Assembly (NCBI GenBank): GCA_934435195.1
Contig: CAKSAJ010000015.1
Coordinates: forward strand, 1 to 62,328
DNA length: 62,328 nt
Reading direction: 5' to 3'
Source: an uncultured Schaedlerella sp.
GTDB taxonomy: Bacteria; Bacillota; Clostridia; Lachnospirales; Lachnospiraceae
How positions within the stretch are numbered: position 1 is the first letter of the stretch; each line of letters begins with the position of its first letter. Below the pieces are notes generated by a model that worked only from the letters and a program-made list of their open reading frames with translations, had not been told where the DNA came from and did not search any database. The position numbers and the translations under genes are program-made. Shown piece by piece: positions 17,124 to 27,924 of the stretch.

Positions 17124-20100
17124 TCAATCAAAAAATGTAAGTCTGTCCAATGCCTCAATTGCACTTTCAAGATATCTGTCATCTGTGATAGGCCATTTGT
17201 AACCTAATCTGTATAGAATCTGTGATGTAAATCGATTGCCGTAATCCAGCGTATAGATTTCATTTTCATTGTGTGACGTATATGCGATAAGCCCTGAAAC
17301 AGCATCTGAATCCTGTCCTGTTTTTGCGAATTCTTTTACTGCGGTCTCAAATTCCTCATCTTTTACAATATCGATCTTAAATCCATGTTCACGCATTGCA
17401 TAAATCAAATCTGACATAAAGATGTGATGGCTGTTGCATGCATGGAATACGGTAAATCTTCTGTCCGTCTGTACCAGATTCAAAACTGCAAGTGCTGTAG
17501 AGTCGATTGGTGAAAATTCTGTCACTTCATGCATACTTCCTACCGGGAATTTTCCAACTGCTTTATAACCTCTCAGGCTTCGCAGGAAACCGTTTGTAAT
17601 AAAGTTGATCTGGAATTCACCATCGGAATCTCTGCTCATAAGATTACCTACACGGATGATTTTTCCGTCAAGACCATCTGCAACCGCTTCAAGTACAGCT
17701 CTTTCTGCAATAAATTTTGTACGGATATATTCGTTTGTAATGTTCTGTCCAATGTACAAATCATTTTCACACAAAACTCTCGACATCGGCGGTACGCCAT
17801 CTGATCCTTCACCACTGACTGAGACTGTCGATATCTGAATCAGCCTACGTGCATTATTTTTACATAAATCAATCAGATTTTCTACTCCTGTTACATTTAT
17901 TTTTTCAAGAACATCTCCTGCCGCAAAATGTTTTACACACGCTGCACAGTTGATTAATGTCTGGAATTTGTATTCTGCTAATCTGTCGACATCTTCTTTG
18001 GATGTAATATCTCCGTCCACACATACGATGCGCTTCTCAAACATTTCTTTGTACGGATTATCAAAATAATACATCAACATATTCATCATTCGTTTTTCCG
18101 GTGATTCATATGAGCCTTTGCGTACAAGACAATAAACCTTTCCGTCATAATGGTCCAGATATGCCTTCAAAATATGTATTCCAAGGAACCCGGTTGCTCC
18201 TGTGATCATGATATCTCCGATTTTTTCTTTTGTCACAAGGTCAACATTTTCTTCGATATTTCCACTTATCACACTTTGTATTTTATTATAGCTGTAATTT
18301 GAAAATTCGTTGCCTTCAGCAGTATCTTCCACTGCTTCATCATTTCCAAGCATTGCGGAAAGCTCATGCACTGTAGGATATTTGAAAATATCTGCATATA
18401 CAATACCGATGTTCTTTGACAGACACATGATCGCAACCTTTGATGCAGTAAGCGAAGAACCTCCCAGATCAAAGAAATTATCCTCGATTCCTACTTTATC
18501 AATGCCAAGTGCTTTCTCAAAAATACCGCAAAGCTCTGTCTGAACAGCTGTAACCGGTGCGACATAGCTGTTTCTTTCTACACTCATCTCTGGTTCAGGA
18601 AGTGCCTTTTTGTCAATCTTGCCACCCGGTGTTACAGGCATCTTATCAAGATGAACAAAGAAGGACGGCATCATATAATCCGGGATAAGCGGCTCTAAGA
18701 AGTTTTTCATTTCTTCATCGGAAATGCTTACGCCCGTATAGTAAGCAACAATATATTTATTACCGCCTTTTTCAATTACTTTGGCAGCCGCATTTTGAAC
18801 AGAATCATATTTCACTATCGCTCCCTCAATCTCACCAAGCTCGATTCGGTATCCTCTGATCTTTACCTGTGAATCGATTCGACCGATGTATTCTATGTTT
18901 CCGTCTCCTTTCATGCGGACCATATCTCCGGTTCTATAAAGACGTTTATCTTCCTCGCAAATTGAGAATGGATTTTCAACAAACGCTGTGGCTGTTTTTT
19001 CTGGAAGATTATGGTAGCCTCTTGCAATCTGTCTTCCTGCATGACACAACTCACCAGATGCGCCTACCGGAAGTCTGGTCAAATCTTTATCTACGATATA
19101 GCTTCGGATATTTGTCTGCGATTTTCCAATCGGTATATTTTCATACTGCTTATCAACGAAAAATTCTGTTGATGAAACCGTATTTTCTGTCGGTCCATAT
19201 CCATTGATCATCTGATACGTACGATTTCTATAATGCTTGAATTTCTCACCGCCAAGTGTTGCAAAGCGAAGCGCAGGAGCTTCTTCGAGTAATTCTGTCA
19301 CCAATTCTCCAATCTGCGTCGGAATCGTAATGGTCGTAATATTTTCTTCTCTTACAAACTTCGCAACTGCAACCGCATCTTTTCTGATACCTTCCGGTAA
19401 AATGTACAGCATCGCCCCAACGGTAAGTGGAGCAAACAAATCCACAACAGATGCATCAAAGCAAAAGCTTGCAAACTCTGCAACTGTAAAATCAGGTGTC
19501 ATTTTCCTTGATGAAACAAGATATTCTATCAGATTTAATAAATTTCTATGCTCGATCATAACACCCTTTGGCTTTCCGGTTGAACCTGAGGTATAAATCA
19601 TATACGCCAGATTTTCCGGTCTCGGAGGAGTAAGTTCTACTGAAAGCTCGAACTCTTTTGCCTCTTCTGCCACATCATCAAGACTAATGATATTTTTATC
19701 ATAAAATGCAACCAGATCACGATACTTGTTTACTACAAGCAAATTCTCTGCCCCTGAATCTGTCAGCATATATTCGATCCTGCTCTGCGGATACTCCGGA
19801 TCCAGCGGAACATATGCACCACCGGCTTTCATAACACCAAGATAAGCAACGGTAAATTCTTTCGTTCTTCCACACAAAATACCTGCAACTTTTTCTCTTC
19901 CAAATCCATTTTCTGTAAGTTTTTGTGCAACATAATCGGACATTCTATCGAGTTCTTTATAAGTAAGCTCTCCAAATTCATCCTTCACTGCAGCCTTGTC
20001 CGGATATTTTGTAACAGTCTCTTTAAACAGTTCAACAAATGTTTTTCCTGCATGTTCCGAAACATCCACCATCTTCGTCTCTTCTTCAAATAACAACCTG

Positions 20101-23100
20101 ATATCAGATGCTTTTTCTTCCTTCGTCAGCCCATCAATCGCAAGCTCAAGGTTATCTGCGAGATATTTCATCGTCTCTTCGCGATACATATCTCCACGAT
20201 ACTCAATTTCAAAGACAAATTTATTTCTTTCAATAGAAATACTTACAGAAACAGGTGCTTTCGCGGCATTTAAATGTACCGGTTCTTCCGAAGCAAATTC
20301 GCCTCCTATTGTATCAAATTCAAAGTTATCTCCCTGATAAATCACCATGGCATCTGCTTTGATATCAAACTCACGGCTAATCTGTGAAAATGGATAAATG
20401 TCATTGTTCATAGAATCCATAAGCTGTTGCTGGACATCTGCCAGATAGGCTTGCGTCTGTCCTGAAAAGTCACAGTAAACCGGAAGCGTTTTTACAAGCA
20501 TACCGACTGTATCAGAAAGTCTCGAATCATTTCTTCCATGGTAAATTGTTGTGAAAACAGCGTTCTCTTTGAAATTATATTTTCCAAGTGTAAGTCCAAA
20601 TGCCGCAATGAAAAATACATTTTCTGTGATCCCGTTCTTCTTGCAAAAATCTTTTACGCTCTGGACTGAAATCTCTGAAACTTCTCTGTGATACATTTCT
20701 GCTGTAGGAACAGCACCCGATTTATCCGGATAAAATGCTATACTTCCGCCGGCTTTTTCAAATACTGATCTATAATAATCTTCTGCATTTTTATATGTAT
20801 CGCTATTCAAAGCATCCCTGTTATCCAGTGCAAGCTCATACGATGTATATTCTTCTTTTTTCAGAGTTTCTCCACTGTACGCCTTGTTAATATCATTGAT
20901 GATAATCTCAAGAGAGGTACCATCTGCAATAATGTGATGCAAATCCAGGAACAAATAATTTCCGGCTGCTGTTCTGTGAATCTCAAATCTGAAAAGCTGT
21001 TCGTTAAATAGCATATATGGACGAACAAGCGTCTCTTTATCCATTCCGTCAATAATCTGTGTTCTGTACTCTAAATCGTCATTACGTTTCTGAAGGACAT
21101 CACCATTCTCATCCATAAAGAGATTTGTTTTGAGATAAGGATGCGCTTCAACCGTACTGTCTATTGCTTTCGCCAGTTTATCCAAATCTACTTTTCTATC
21201 CAGTTTAAACAGATATGGGATATTATAAATGGTTGTACCCATATTGGCAGTACATTCGATAAATATTCCTTCCTGCGTATTTGTAAGCGGATAAATCTCT
21301 TGAATTTCTCTCTTTGATGTCTTTCCTGCTTTTTGCACAAATCCTTCCAGCTTCTCAATTGTCGGATTATCTTTGATATCTGATGTTTTGATAACAATAT
21401 CAAACGCCTTCGAAATCAGCATATTTAATTTAATCGCACTGATAGATGTAAGTCCGACACTAAAAATATCTGTTGTAATTCCAAATTCTGTATATCCTAA
21501 TACTTCTGCAACACAATCAAAGATTTTCTGCTGGATGTCATTCTGTGGTTTGATGATTTCTTCTACTTTCTTTTCCGGTTTCGGAAGCTCCTTTTTATTT
21601 ACTTTCTGATTCTGGTTCAATGGAATCTTATCAATCTGCATTGTAACAGCCGGAACCATATATGGCGGTTTTGTTTCTTTGATGAAATCATTTAATGCAT
21701 TGATATCTACTTTGCTGTCTGATACAACATAAGCTGCAATATATTTTCCACTGAATGGATCATCAAATGCAACTACTGTTGCATCTTTTATACCTTCGTA
21801 TCTTCGGATTACTTCCTCGACCTCTGAGAGTTCAATTCTGAATCCTCGAATCTTAACCTGTGAATCTTTTCTTCCGATAATCTGGATATTTCCATCTGTC
21901 AGATATCTTGCAACGTCTCCGGAATGATACAAGACCTCGTATCCTTCGGCATCATCATAAATATTTTTTGTATATACTTCTGCCGTTTTCTCAGGTTTGT
22001 TGAGGTATCCTCTGGAAACCTGCCAGCCTGCTATCATCAACTCACCACATGCACCATATGGAAGCAGATGACCAAATTTATCTGTTATATAAAGCTTATT
22101 ATTATCAAGTGCTTTACCAATCGGTACATTATTGTAATATTTATCCACTTCAAATATAGTTGTGAAAATCGTGTTTTCTGTAGGCCCATAACCGTTAAAA
22201 AACTTGAAATTCTTTGGAGGTTCACAAGGAACAAGCTTCTCGCCTCCTACAGATAAATATTTCAAGCTCTTACAATCCATCTCCATTGCAAACTGTCTTC
22301 CGACCTGAGTTGTCATAAAGGAATGTGTAATGCCATTTGTCTCAAAATAATCATTTAATGCAATAAAATCAAGGCGGATTTCTTCTGGAATAATATGAAG
22401 CTCGGCTCCATTTGCAATTGTTCCATAAATATCCATCATACATGCATCAAATCCAAATGATGCATAAGCTGCAACCTTTGAATCAAAATCAAGTTCATAA
22501 TATTTTTTGTACCAATGACTAAATGCAGTAATATTTCCATACTCAAGCATACATCCCTTCGGAACCCCTGTTGAACCGGATGTATAGAGTAAGATAAACA
22601 GATCATGCAACTCTGGTTTTTTCAGCTCAATCTCACGATCTTCTATCTGCAAAATTTCATCCATGTACAATACTTTTCCTTCATAACCGTCAACCAACGG
22701 AAGTAATTCTCTGTCGACGATCAGAAGCTTCGCTTGTGCATCTTCAAGCATATACATTAATCTGTCTTTTGGGTAAGTCGGATCAAGTGGCTGGTATGCG
22801 GCACCTGCTTTTATCACTCCAAGCGGTGCGATTGCCATATATTCACAACGTGGAATCAGGATTGACACTACACCCTCCCTGCCGATTCCAAGTGATGCAA
22901 TATATTTTCCAAGCCTGTCACTGATCTCATCCAGTTCCTTGTATGTGTATCTCTTGTCCTTAAATACTACCGCTGTACGTTCTGGTATCTCCTCTGCCAT
23001 TTCAGAAAACATATCTGAAATAGTTTTGCTTCTTCCGTAATCATTTTCTGTACTGTTAAATGTTGCAATTTGATTTACTGCATTCTGTGAAATCACAGAA

Positions 23101-26100
23101 ATCTCAGAAATATATTTTGCCTTAAGCATCGAATCCATTGCTGCTTCATAGGCTTCAAGCATTCCATCAACAAACGCTTTGCTGTACATATCACTTCTAT
23201 ATTCTGCAGTAAGTACATATTTGTGATCATACTCTCTTACCTGAATAAGCAGTGGCATCTTCGCCATATCAAGCGACAGATCCTGTCCTCTCGCAATCGT
23301 ATCTCCGATTGGATAATCATCACTTAACTCTGCCTGATATGCAAAAACAAAATCTGAATTTATACCATATTTTGCACAGATATCATAGAATGGGAAAATA
23401 TCATTTGCCATCGATGACATAAGCTGTTCTGAAAGATCTGCCATATATGTCTGTATGGTCGTTTTCTCCTCAAAAGCACAGTATACAGGAAGTGTTTTTA
23501 CAAGCATGCAGACTGTGTTTTCAAGTCGGGAGTCATTTCGTCCGTTGTAAATCGTTGCAAAAAGGCTGTCCTCGGAATTTGAATATTTTGTTGCGAGAAC
23601 ACCAAATAATCCTGTAAATAATGTGTTTGGCGTAACCCCTACTTTTTCACAATAAGCACGAATTTTCTCTTCCGGAATTTTTACTTCTCTTGACGTAATT
23701 CCTTTTTCAGGAGTTTTTCCCGAAACATCCGGAAGCGGAAGTGACTCTGTTTCAACACCTTCGAAAACGCTGTCATAATATTTCTCGGCCTTTTTATATT
23801 TGCCCTCTTTCATCTGCTGTTCTTCATCAAGAGCTGCATCAAATCCTGTGTAGGTTTCGCTTTCCAGTTTTTCACCACGATACGCCTTATTGATATCTTC
23901 AAAAATAATATCGTAAGAATTACCATCTGCAATGATATGATGAAAGTCTGTAAATAAATATTTTTTATCTTCTGTAAGATAAATTTCCGCACGGAATAAA
24001 CGTCCCTTTTCAAGCTTGAACGGACGTACCAGATTTTCTTTTAATGCTTCAAATTCACTGTTTGTAATCTTGATAATCTTTGGTATAAACTTGTCTTCTC
24101 CCGGACTTTGCACCATCTCTCCGTCACTGTTGAGATATACTTTTGTAAGCAGATAAGAATGTGCATTTACCATCTTTGTAAGTGCATCAGCCAGTTTCTG
24201 CTCATCAATCGCGTTTTCCAGCTCAAAAAGGAATGGGATGTTATAAACTGTGCTGTCTGGGTTTTTGCTACACTCAGCAAAAATACCTTTTTGAGATCCT
24301 GTAAGCGGATAAACCTCGCGTTTTTCATAGGTTCTAAGCTTCGGTGCGAGCATGATGTATTTTTCAAGTTTTTCAATCGTATTATTGTCATGGATATCGC
24401 CTGTTTTCACAGTAACTTTGAACTCATCCGAAAGTAAAATGCACAGTTTCATTGCACTGATGGAAGAAAGCCCTGCTTTGTAAAGACTGGTATCAATTCC
24501 AAAGAAATCATTTCCTACAATTTCAGAGACAATCTCAAAAATCTTTTTCTGCATCAAAGTTTCTGCTGCTTTCAAATTTGTCGGTGCTGAAACCGGCTTT
24601 GGCAATGCTTTCTTATCGACTTTTCCATTCTGTGTCATCGGCATTTTTTCAAGCTGTATAAACACCTCCGGCACCATATAATGTGCGAGTGATTTTGAAG
24701 CATATTCCATCAGATTTTCTGTATCAACTTCATGGTCCGCAATAAAATAGCAGCATAAGTATTGATTATCTACCGGGATTGTAATACTTGTAAGAACGCC
24801 CTCAAAACTATTTATCACTTCTTCTATCTCACCAAGCTCGATTCTAAGTCCACGCAGCTTGATCTGATTGTCCATTCTGCCGAAAAACTCTATTTCATTA
24901 TCGGAATTGATTTTTGCAAGATCTCCTGTTTTATATGCGCGTTCTCCATTCAATTCGATAAATGCAGCTGCAGTTTTCTCTGGAAGATTCACATATCCTC
25001 TGCCGACTCCAAGACCTGCTATAACAAGCTCACCGGTTTCTCCGTCCGGCAGGATATGATTCTCTTTATCAACAATAAATACCTTCACATTTCCATTTGG
25101 AGCACCGATTGTAATTTTTTGACTGTCTGTGATCACCTTCATCGTACAGCTTATCGTTGTCTCTGTCGGACCATACCCGTTCATAATATAAGCATCCTGA
25201 TTTACCAGACGAATCTTTTCATAAAGTGCCGGTGGAAATGCCTCTGCTCCGATATCAAAAACTTTAATCTGGGACATTGCCTCTTTGAGTTGTGGCAGAT
25301 CAATGATGTTTGACAAATATGTAGGAGTTGTCGTCATAATATCGACTTTATTTTTTACAATTAAATCTCCGAGAATAATTGGATTATTAATTTCATCTTC
25401 ACTTGCGATAACCGCTGTAAGACCATTTGTAAGTGGAACAAATTCTTCGAGAATCGATACATCAAATGTCATTGCTGCCATAGAAAGAGAAACCGAGCCT
25501 TTGTCTACATATCCAAAGGTTTCCGCATTTTTCGGATCTGGGTTCACAAAGTTCGCCAGATTCACGTGTTCAATCATAACTCCTTTTGGCTTTCCTGTTG
25601 AACCGGAAGTATAGATACAATAGCAAAGATCATTCTCTTTTATTTCAACATCCGGATTTTGTACATTTGCATTTTCAAGAAGCTCTTCAAGAAGCAGCAC
25701 CTTGCAGTCGAGCTTTGCGAATAAATCCTGTCTCTCTTTTGCGATCTCCTTTGTCGTAATTACAAAAGGAATTCCGGCATCCTTAAAAATGTACTGGATT
25801 CTGTCATCCGGATAATCCGGTGCCGCAACCGTAAATGCTCCTCCTGCTTTTAAAATTCCCTGTCGTACTGCATAGAAATCACAGCATCTCTCAAGAATAA
25901 CTCCTACAATTGTCTCGGCCTGCACACCCTTTTCGATGAGTGCATTTGCAATTCTATTCGCTCTTTCATTTAATTTCGAATATGAAAAGCTTTCCTTACT
26001 TGTCACAACCGCAAGATTGTCCGGATGAAGAGCTACCTGCTCTTCAAATAATTTTGTCACTGGGCGAAACTTAAATTCAACATTACTTTCATTGATTGCC

Positions 26101-26114
26101 GTCATCTTTCGCAC
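17124..26114 (-). CDS. trimodular nonribosomal peptide synthetase, A-T-C-A-T-C-A-T-R
   Basis: A 2,996-aa megasynthase. Domains by residue: A1 20-510 (YTSGSTGKPKG, NGYGPTETT), T1 about 520-590 (Ser551), C1 600-1010 (HHIIADG 725-731), A2 1030-1510, T2 1525-1595 (Ser1557), C2 1605-2010 (HHIIADG 1726-1732), A3 2025-2510, T3 2520-2590 (Ser2554 in DLGGSS), and a thioester reductase 2630-2990 with GATGFLG at the NADPH site, Thr2763, Tyr2796 and Lys2800. All key residues are present. It has no starter condensation domain and no thioesterase, so it should join three amino acids and release a peptide aldehyde or alcohol reductively. It starts 3 nt after the MATE-kinase gene. A phosphopantetheinyl transferase is not encoded here. 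Pocket residues do not match a code I can name. Confidence 0.95.
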   Translation of the reverse strand: MRKMTAINESNVEFKFRPVTKLFEEQVALHPDNLAVVTSKESFSYSKLNERANRIANALIEKGVQAETIVGVILERCCDFYAVRQGILKAGGAFTVAAPDYPDDRIQYIFKDAGIPFVITTKEIAKERQDLFAKLDCKVLLLEELLENANVQNPDVEIKENDLCYCIYTSGSTGKPKGVMIEHVNLANFVNPDPKNAETFGYVDKGSVSLSMAAMTFDVSILEEFVPLTNGLTAVIASEDEINNPIILGDLIVKNKVDIMTTTPTYLSNIIDLPQLKEAMSQIKVFDIGAEAFPPALYEKIRLVNQDAYIMNGYGPTETTISCTMKVITDSQKITIGAPNGNVKVFIVDKENHILPDGETGELVIAGLGVGRGYVNLPEKTAAAFIELNGERAYKTGDLAKINSDNEIEFFGRMDNQIKLRGLRIELGEIEEVINSFEGVLTSITIPVDNQYLCCYFIADHEVDTENLMEYASKSLAHYMVPEVFIQLEKMPMTQNGKVDKKALPKPVSAPTNLKAAETLMQKKIFEIVSEIVGNDFFGIDTSLYKAGLSSISAMKLCILLSDEFKVTVKTGDIHDNNTIEKLEKYIMLAPKLRTYEKREVYPLTGSQKGIFAECSKNPDSTVYNIPFLFELENAIDEQKLADALTKMVNAHSYLLTKVYLNSDGEMVQSPGEDKFIPKIIKITNSEFEALKENLVRPFKLEKGRLFRAEIYLTEDKKYLFTDFHHIIADGNSYDIIFEDINKAYRGEKLESETYTGFDAALDEEQQMKEGKYKKAEKYYDSVFEGVETESLPLPDVSGKTPEKGITSREVKIPEEKIRAYCEKVGVTPNTLFTGLFGVLATKYSNSEDSLFATIYNGRNDSRLENTVCMLVKTLPVYCAFEEKTTIQTYMADLSEQLMSSMANDIFPFYDICAKYGINSDFVFAYQAELSDDYPIGDTIARGQDLSLDMAKMPLLIQVREYDHKYVLTAEYRSDMYSKAFVDGMLEAYEAAMDSMLKAKYISEISVISQNAVNQIATFNSTENDYGRSKTISDMFSEMAEEIPERTAVVFKDKRYTYKELDEISDRLGKYIASLGIGREGVVSILIPRCEYMAIAPLGVIKAGAAYQPLDPTYPKDRLMYMLEDAQAKLLIVDRELLPLVDGYEGKVLYMDEILQIEDREIELKKPELHDLFILLYTSGSTGVPKGCMLEYGNITAFSHWYKKYYELDFDSKVAAYASFGFDACMMDIYGTIANGAELHIIPEEIRLDFIALNDYFETNGITHSFMTTQVGRQFAMEMDCKSLKYLSVGGEKLVPCEPPKNFKFFNGYGPTENTIFTTIFEVDKYYNNVPIGKALDNNKLYITDKFGHLLPYGACGELMIAGWQVSRGYLNKPEKTAEVYTKNIYDDAEGYEVLYHSGDVARYLTDGNIQIIGRKDSQVKIRGFRIELSEVEEVIRRYEGIKDATVVAFDDPFSGKYIAAYVVSDSKVDINALNDFIKETKPPYMVPAVTMQIDKIPLNQNQKVNKKELPKPEKKVEEIIKPQNDIQQKIFDCVAEVLGYTEFGITTDIFSVGLTSISAIKLNMLISKAFDIVIKTSDIKDNPTIEKLEGFVQKAGKTSKREIQEIYPLTNTQEGIFIECTANMGTTIYNIPYLFKLDRKVDLDKLAKAIDSTVEAHPYLKTNLFMDENGDVLQKRNDDLEYRTQIIDGMDKETLVRPYMLFNEQLFRFEIHRTAAGNYLFLDLHHIIADGTSLEIIINDINKAYSGETLKKEEYTSYELALDNRDALNSDTYKNAEDYYRSVFEKAGGSIAFYPDKSGAVPTAEMYHREVSEISVQSVKDFCKKNGITENVFFIAAFGLTLGKYNFKENAVFTTIYHGRNDSRLSDTVGMLVKTLPVYCDFSGQTQAYLADVQQQLMDSMNNDIYPFSQISREFDIKADAMVIYQGDNFEFDTIGGEFASEEPVHLNAAKAPVSVSISIERNKFVFEIEYRGDMYREETMKYLADNLELAIDGLTKEEKASDIRLLFEEETKMVDVSEHAGKTFVELFKETVTKYPDKAAVKDEFGELTYKELDRMSDYVAQKLTENGFGREKVAGILCGRTKEFTVAYLGVMKAGGAYVPLDPEYPQSRIEYMLTDSGAENLLVVNKYRDLVAFYDKNIISLDDVAEEAKEFELSVELTPPRPENLAYMIYTSGSTGKPKGVMIEHRNLLNLIEYLVSSRKMTPDFTVAEFASFCFDASVVDLFAPLTVGAMLYILPEGIRKDAVAVAKFVREENITTITIPTQIGELVTELLEEAPALRFATLGGEKFKHYRNRTYQMINGYGPTENTVSSTEFFVDKQYENIPIGKSQTNIRSYIVDKDLTRLPVGASGELCHAGRQIARGYHNLPEKTATAFVENPFSICEEDKRLYRTGDMVRMKGDGNIEYIGRIDSQVKIRGYRIELGEIEGAIVKYDSVQNAAAKVIEKGGNKYIVAYYTGVSISDEEMKNFLEPLIPDYMMPSFFVHLDKMPVTPGGKIDKKALPEPEMSVERNSYVAPVTAVQTELCGIFEKALGIDKVGIEDNFFDLGGSSLTASKVAIMCLSKNIGIVYADIFKYPTVHELSAMLGNDEAVEDTAEGNEFSNYSYNKIQSVISGNIEENVDLVTKEKIGDIMITGATGFLGIHILKAYLDHYDGKVYCLVRKGSYESPEKRMMNMLMYYFDNPYKEMFEKRIVCVDGDITSKEDVDRLAEYKFQTLINCAACVKHFAAGDVLEKINVTGVENLIDLCKNNARRLIQISTVSVSGEGSDGVPPMSRVLCENDLYIGQNITNEYIRTKFIAERAVLEAVADGLDGKIIRVGNLMSRDSDGEFQINFITNGFLRSLRGYKAVGKFPVGSMHEVTEFSPIDSTALAVLNLVQTDRRFTVFHACNSHHIFMSDLIYAMREHGFKIDIVKDEEFETAVKEFAKTGQDSDAVSGLIAYTSHNENEIYTLDYGNRFTSQILYRLGYKWPITDDRYLESAIEALDRLTFFD

Positions 26115-26117
26115 CTC

Positions 26118-27866
26118 CTAAAAAGATATTATTGTATTATTCATATCGATTGCACGAATATAATTCATCGATTTTGAAATCTTCTTTACAAGTTCTATTC
26201 CATGAATATCAAATTCTTCACTGTCATTTTTATATTCCAAAGGATTAAAATTCACTCCGTTATCTCTGATTCTCAAGTTTAAAACATCCTCTTCCAGACA
26301 GAGATTAATATCAATCCAGTTCGAAGATTTCCCTCCGAATTTAATAATATTTACCGTCATTTCTTCTGCACACACAGCAGCAAGATTAGCCCTGCTTCCC
26401 GATACATTGTTTTCTATACAGAATTCCTTGATTTTTCTGTGAACATCCTGCGATTCTTCCAATCTGCTTTTAATCGAAAAGTCCAGATTGATTCCCGGAT
26501 TCTGCTCCGGGATAATATAAAATGTAGATTCTTTATATTTGATTTTTCTGTATATATTTGCTGCAATTACAGTTAAGAACTCCGTAACAACAAATGCGAT
26601 TGCAATACCATTGATTCCGATTCCGTCAATCTGTTTCCATACAAAGATTCCGATAAATGTTACCGGAAGTAATACAACTGCATTTTCAAGAAGTGTAACA
26701 AAACTTGCGATGGATGTCTCTTCTATTGATTCGTAATAGCTTACCATAAATTTATTCCACAAATACGGTGCCGCACAAAATGCGAACAGACGAAGTGCAC
26801 TCACCATCTGTGCTCCCAGTTCTCCACCGCCACTTCCAAATAAAATCGTAATCTGCTCAGTAAATGCCATGATACAGACAAATACCAAAGCCAGAACAAT
26901 ATAGCTGTATTTCAGCATCTTTTTGCAAAGAACATGGATTCCGACAAAGTCTTTTTCTCCGTAAAGGATTCCGGCAACATTTGGAATCACGCCGATGATT
27001 CCTCCTGTTAACATTTCCACGATCATAAGAACATTATCACAAACTGTGAATACCGCCATTCCAACTTCTCCGATCAGATGCATGATGATCAGGTTTAGTC
27101 CAAGTGCTTTCACAAAATTGGTCGCCATGAAAACAAGCATCGGAATTCCCGTTATGATTGCTTCTTTTAGTATTACAAAGTCTTTAGCTTTGAGAATTAC
27201 AAAGCTTAAGTTTCGTTTATCTGAACGAATGTAAAGAATGAAAATCACCATTGCTAAAAGGAAGCCAAGTACCGTAGATAATGCTGCCCCTTTAATTCCC
27301 ATTGGAGTAAATTTAAGGAAAATATAATCGAGCACAAGGTTGATTACATTTGCAGCGATCAGATATGCCGATGCAAGCTCCGGATGATTTTCCGCTCCAA
27401 GATAATTCACCATCAACAATCCTACTCCGATCACCGGTGCACCCAGCATGCTTACCAAAATATAATCTCTTGTGTAATGCATTAAGACACCGCCATCTGA
27501 TACCAATGCTTTTGCGATTGGGTCGGCTGTAAAAAATGCAGCAACAGAAAAAATAATCCCCACAATAAGAGTCACTGTAAGGGTTGCTGAAAATAGTTTT
27601 GAAGCGGTCTCCTTATCACGTCTTCCCAACATGATGCCTGCTGCAATGGAGCCTCCGACTCCAAGACAGTAACCAACAAGCTGGATAACTGTTTCAACCG
27701 GCAGGCTCATCGTAACCGCTGCCATCGCATCCACACCTATTAAATTGCTGACAAAAATAGTATCGACTATATTTCCCAATTGAAGCGCCAGTGACATCAT
27801 TATTCCGGGAATTATGTATTTATTTAACTTTGTGTTTAATAATCTGTTATTCCTCTTCTGCGTCAT
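26118..27866 (-). CDS. MATE exporter fused to an RsbW-type histidine-kinase-like ATPase domain
   Basis: A 582-aa fusion. Residues 1 to about 440 are a twelve-span MATE transporter (LQLGNIVDTIFVSNLIG at the start). Residues about 455-582 are a HATPase_c_2 domain: N-box CAEEMTVNIIKFGG, G1 box IRDNGVNFNP and G2 HGIELVKK, the layout of SpoIIAB/RsbW serine kinases. MATE proteins are normally about 450 aa, so the tail is an addition. It is the first gene of the NRPS operon; AAGGAGAG lies 5 nt before its ATG. It likely exports the NRPS product, and its cytosolic tail probably engages the STAS protein encoded downstream. The last idea is inference. Confidence 0.9.
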   Translation of the reverse strand: MTQKRNNRLLNTKLNKYIIPGIMMSLALQLGNIVDTIFVSNLIGVDAMAAVTMSLPVETVIQLVGYCLGVGGSIAAGIMLGRRDKETASKLFSATLTVTLIVGIIFSVAAFFTADPIAKALVSDGGVLMHYTRDYILVSMLGAPVIGVGLLMVNYLGAENHPELASAYLIAANVINLVLDYIFLKFTPMGIKGAALSTVLGFLLAMVIFILYIRSDKRNLSFVILKAKDFVILKEAIITGIPMLVFMATNFVKALGLNLIIMHLIGEVGMAVFTVCDNVLMIVEMLTGGIIGVIPNVAGILYGEKDFVGIHVLCKKMLKYSYIVLALVFVCIMAFTEQITILFGSGGGELGAQMVSALRLFAFCAAPYLWNKFMVSYYESIEETSIASFVTLLENAVVLLPVTFIGIFVWKQIDGIGINGIAIAFVVTEFLTVIAANIYRKIKYKESTFYIIPEQNPGINLDFSIKSRLEESQDVHRKIKEFCIENNVSGSRANLAAVCAEEMTVNIIKFGGKSSNWIDINLCLEEDVLNLRIRDNGVNFNPLEYKNDSEEFDIHGIELVKKISKSMNYIRAIDMNNTIISF

Positions 27867-27924
27867 GCTCTCTCCTTTTCTCAGTATAAATTTTCCGTTT
27901 TATTGGTTTTAATAAATTTGTTAA

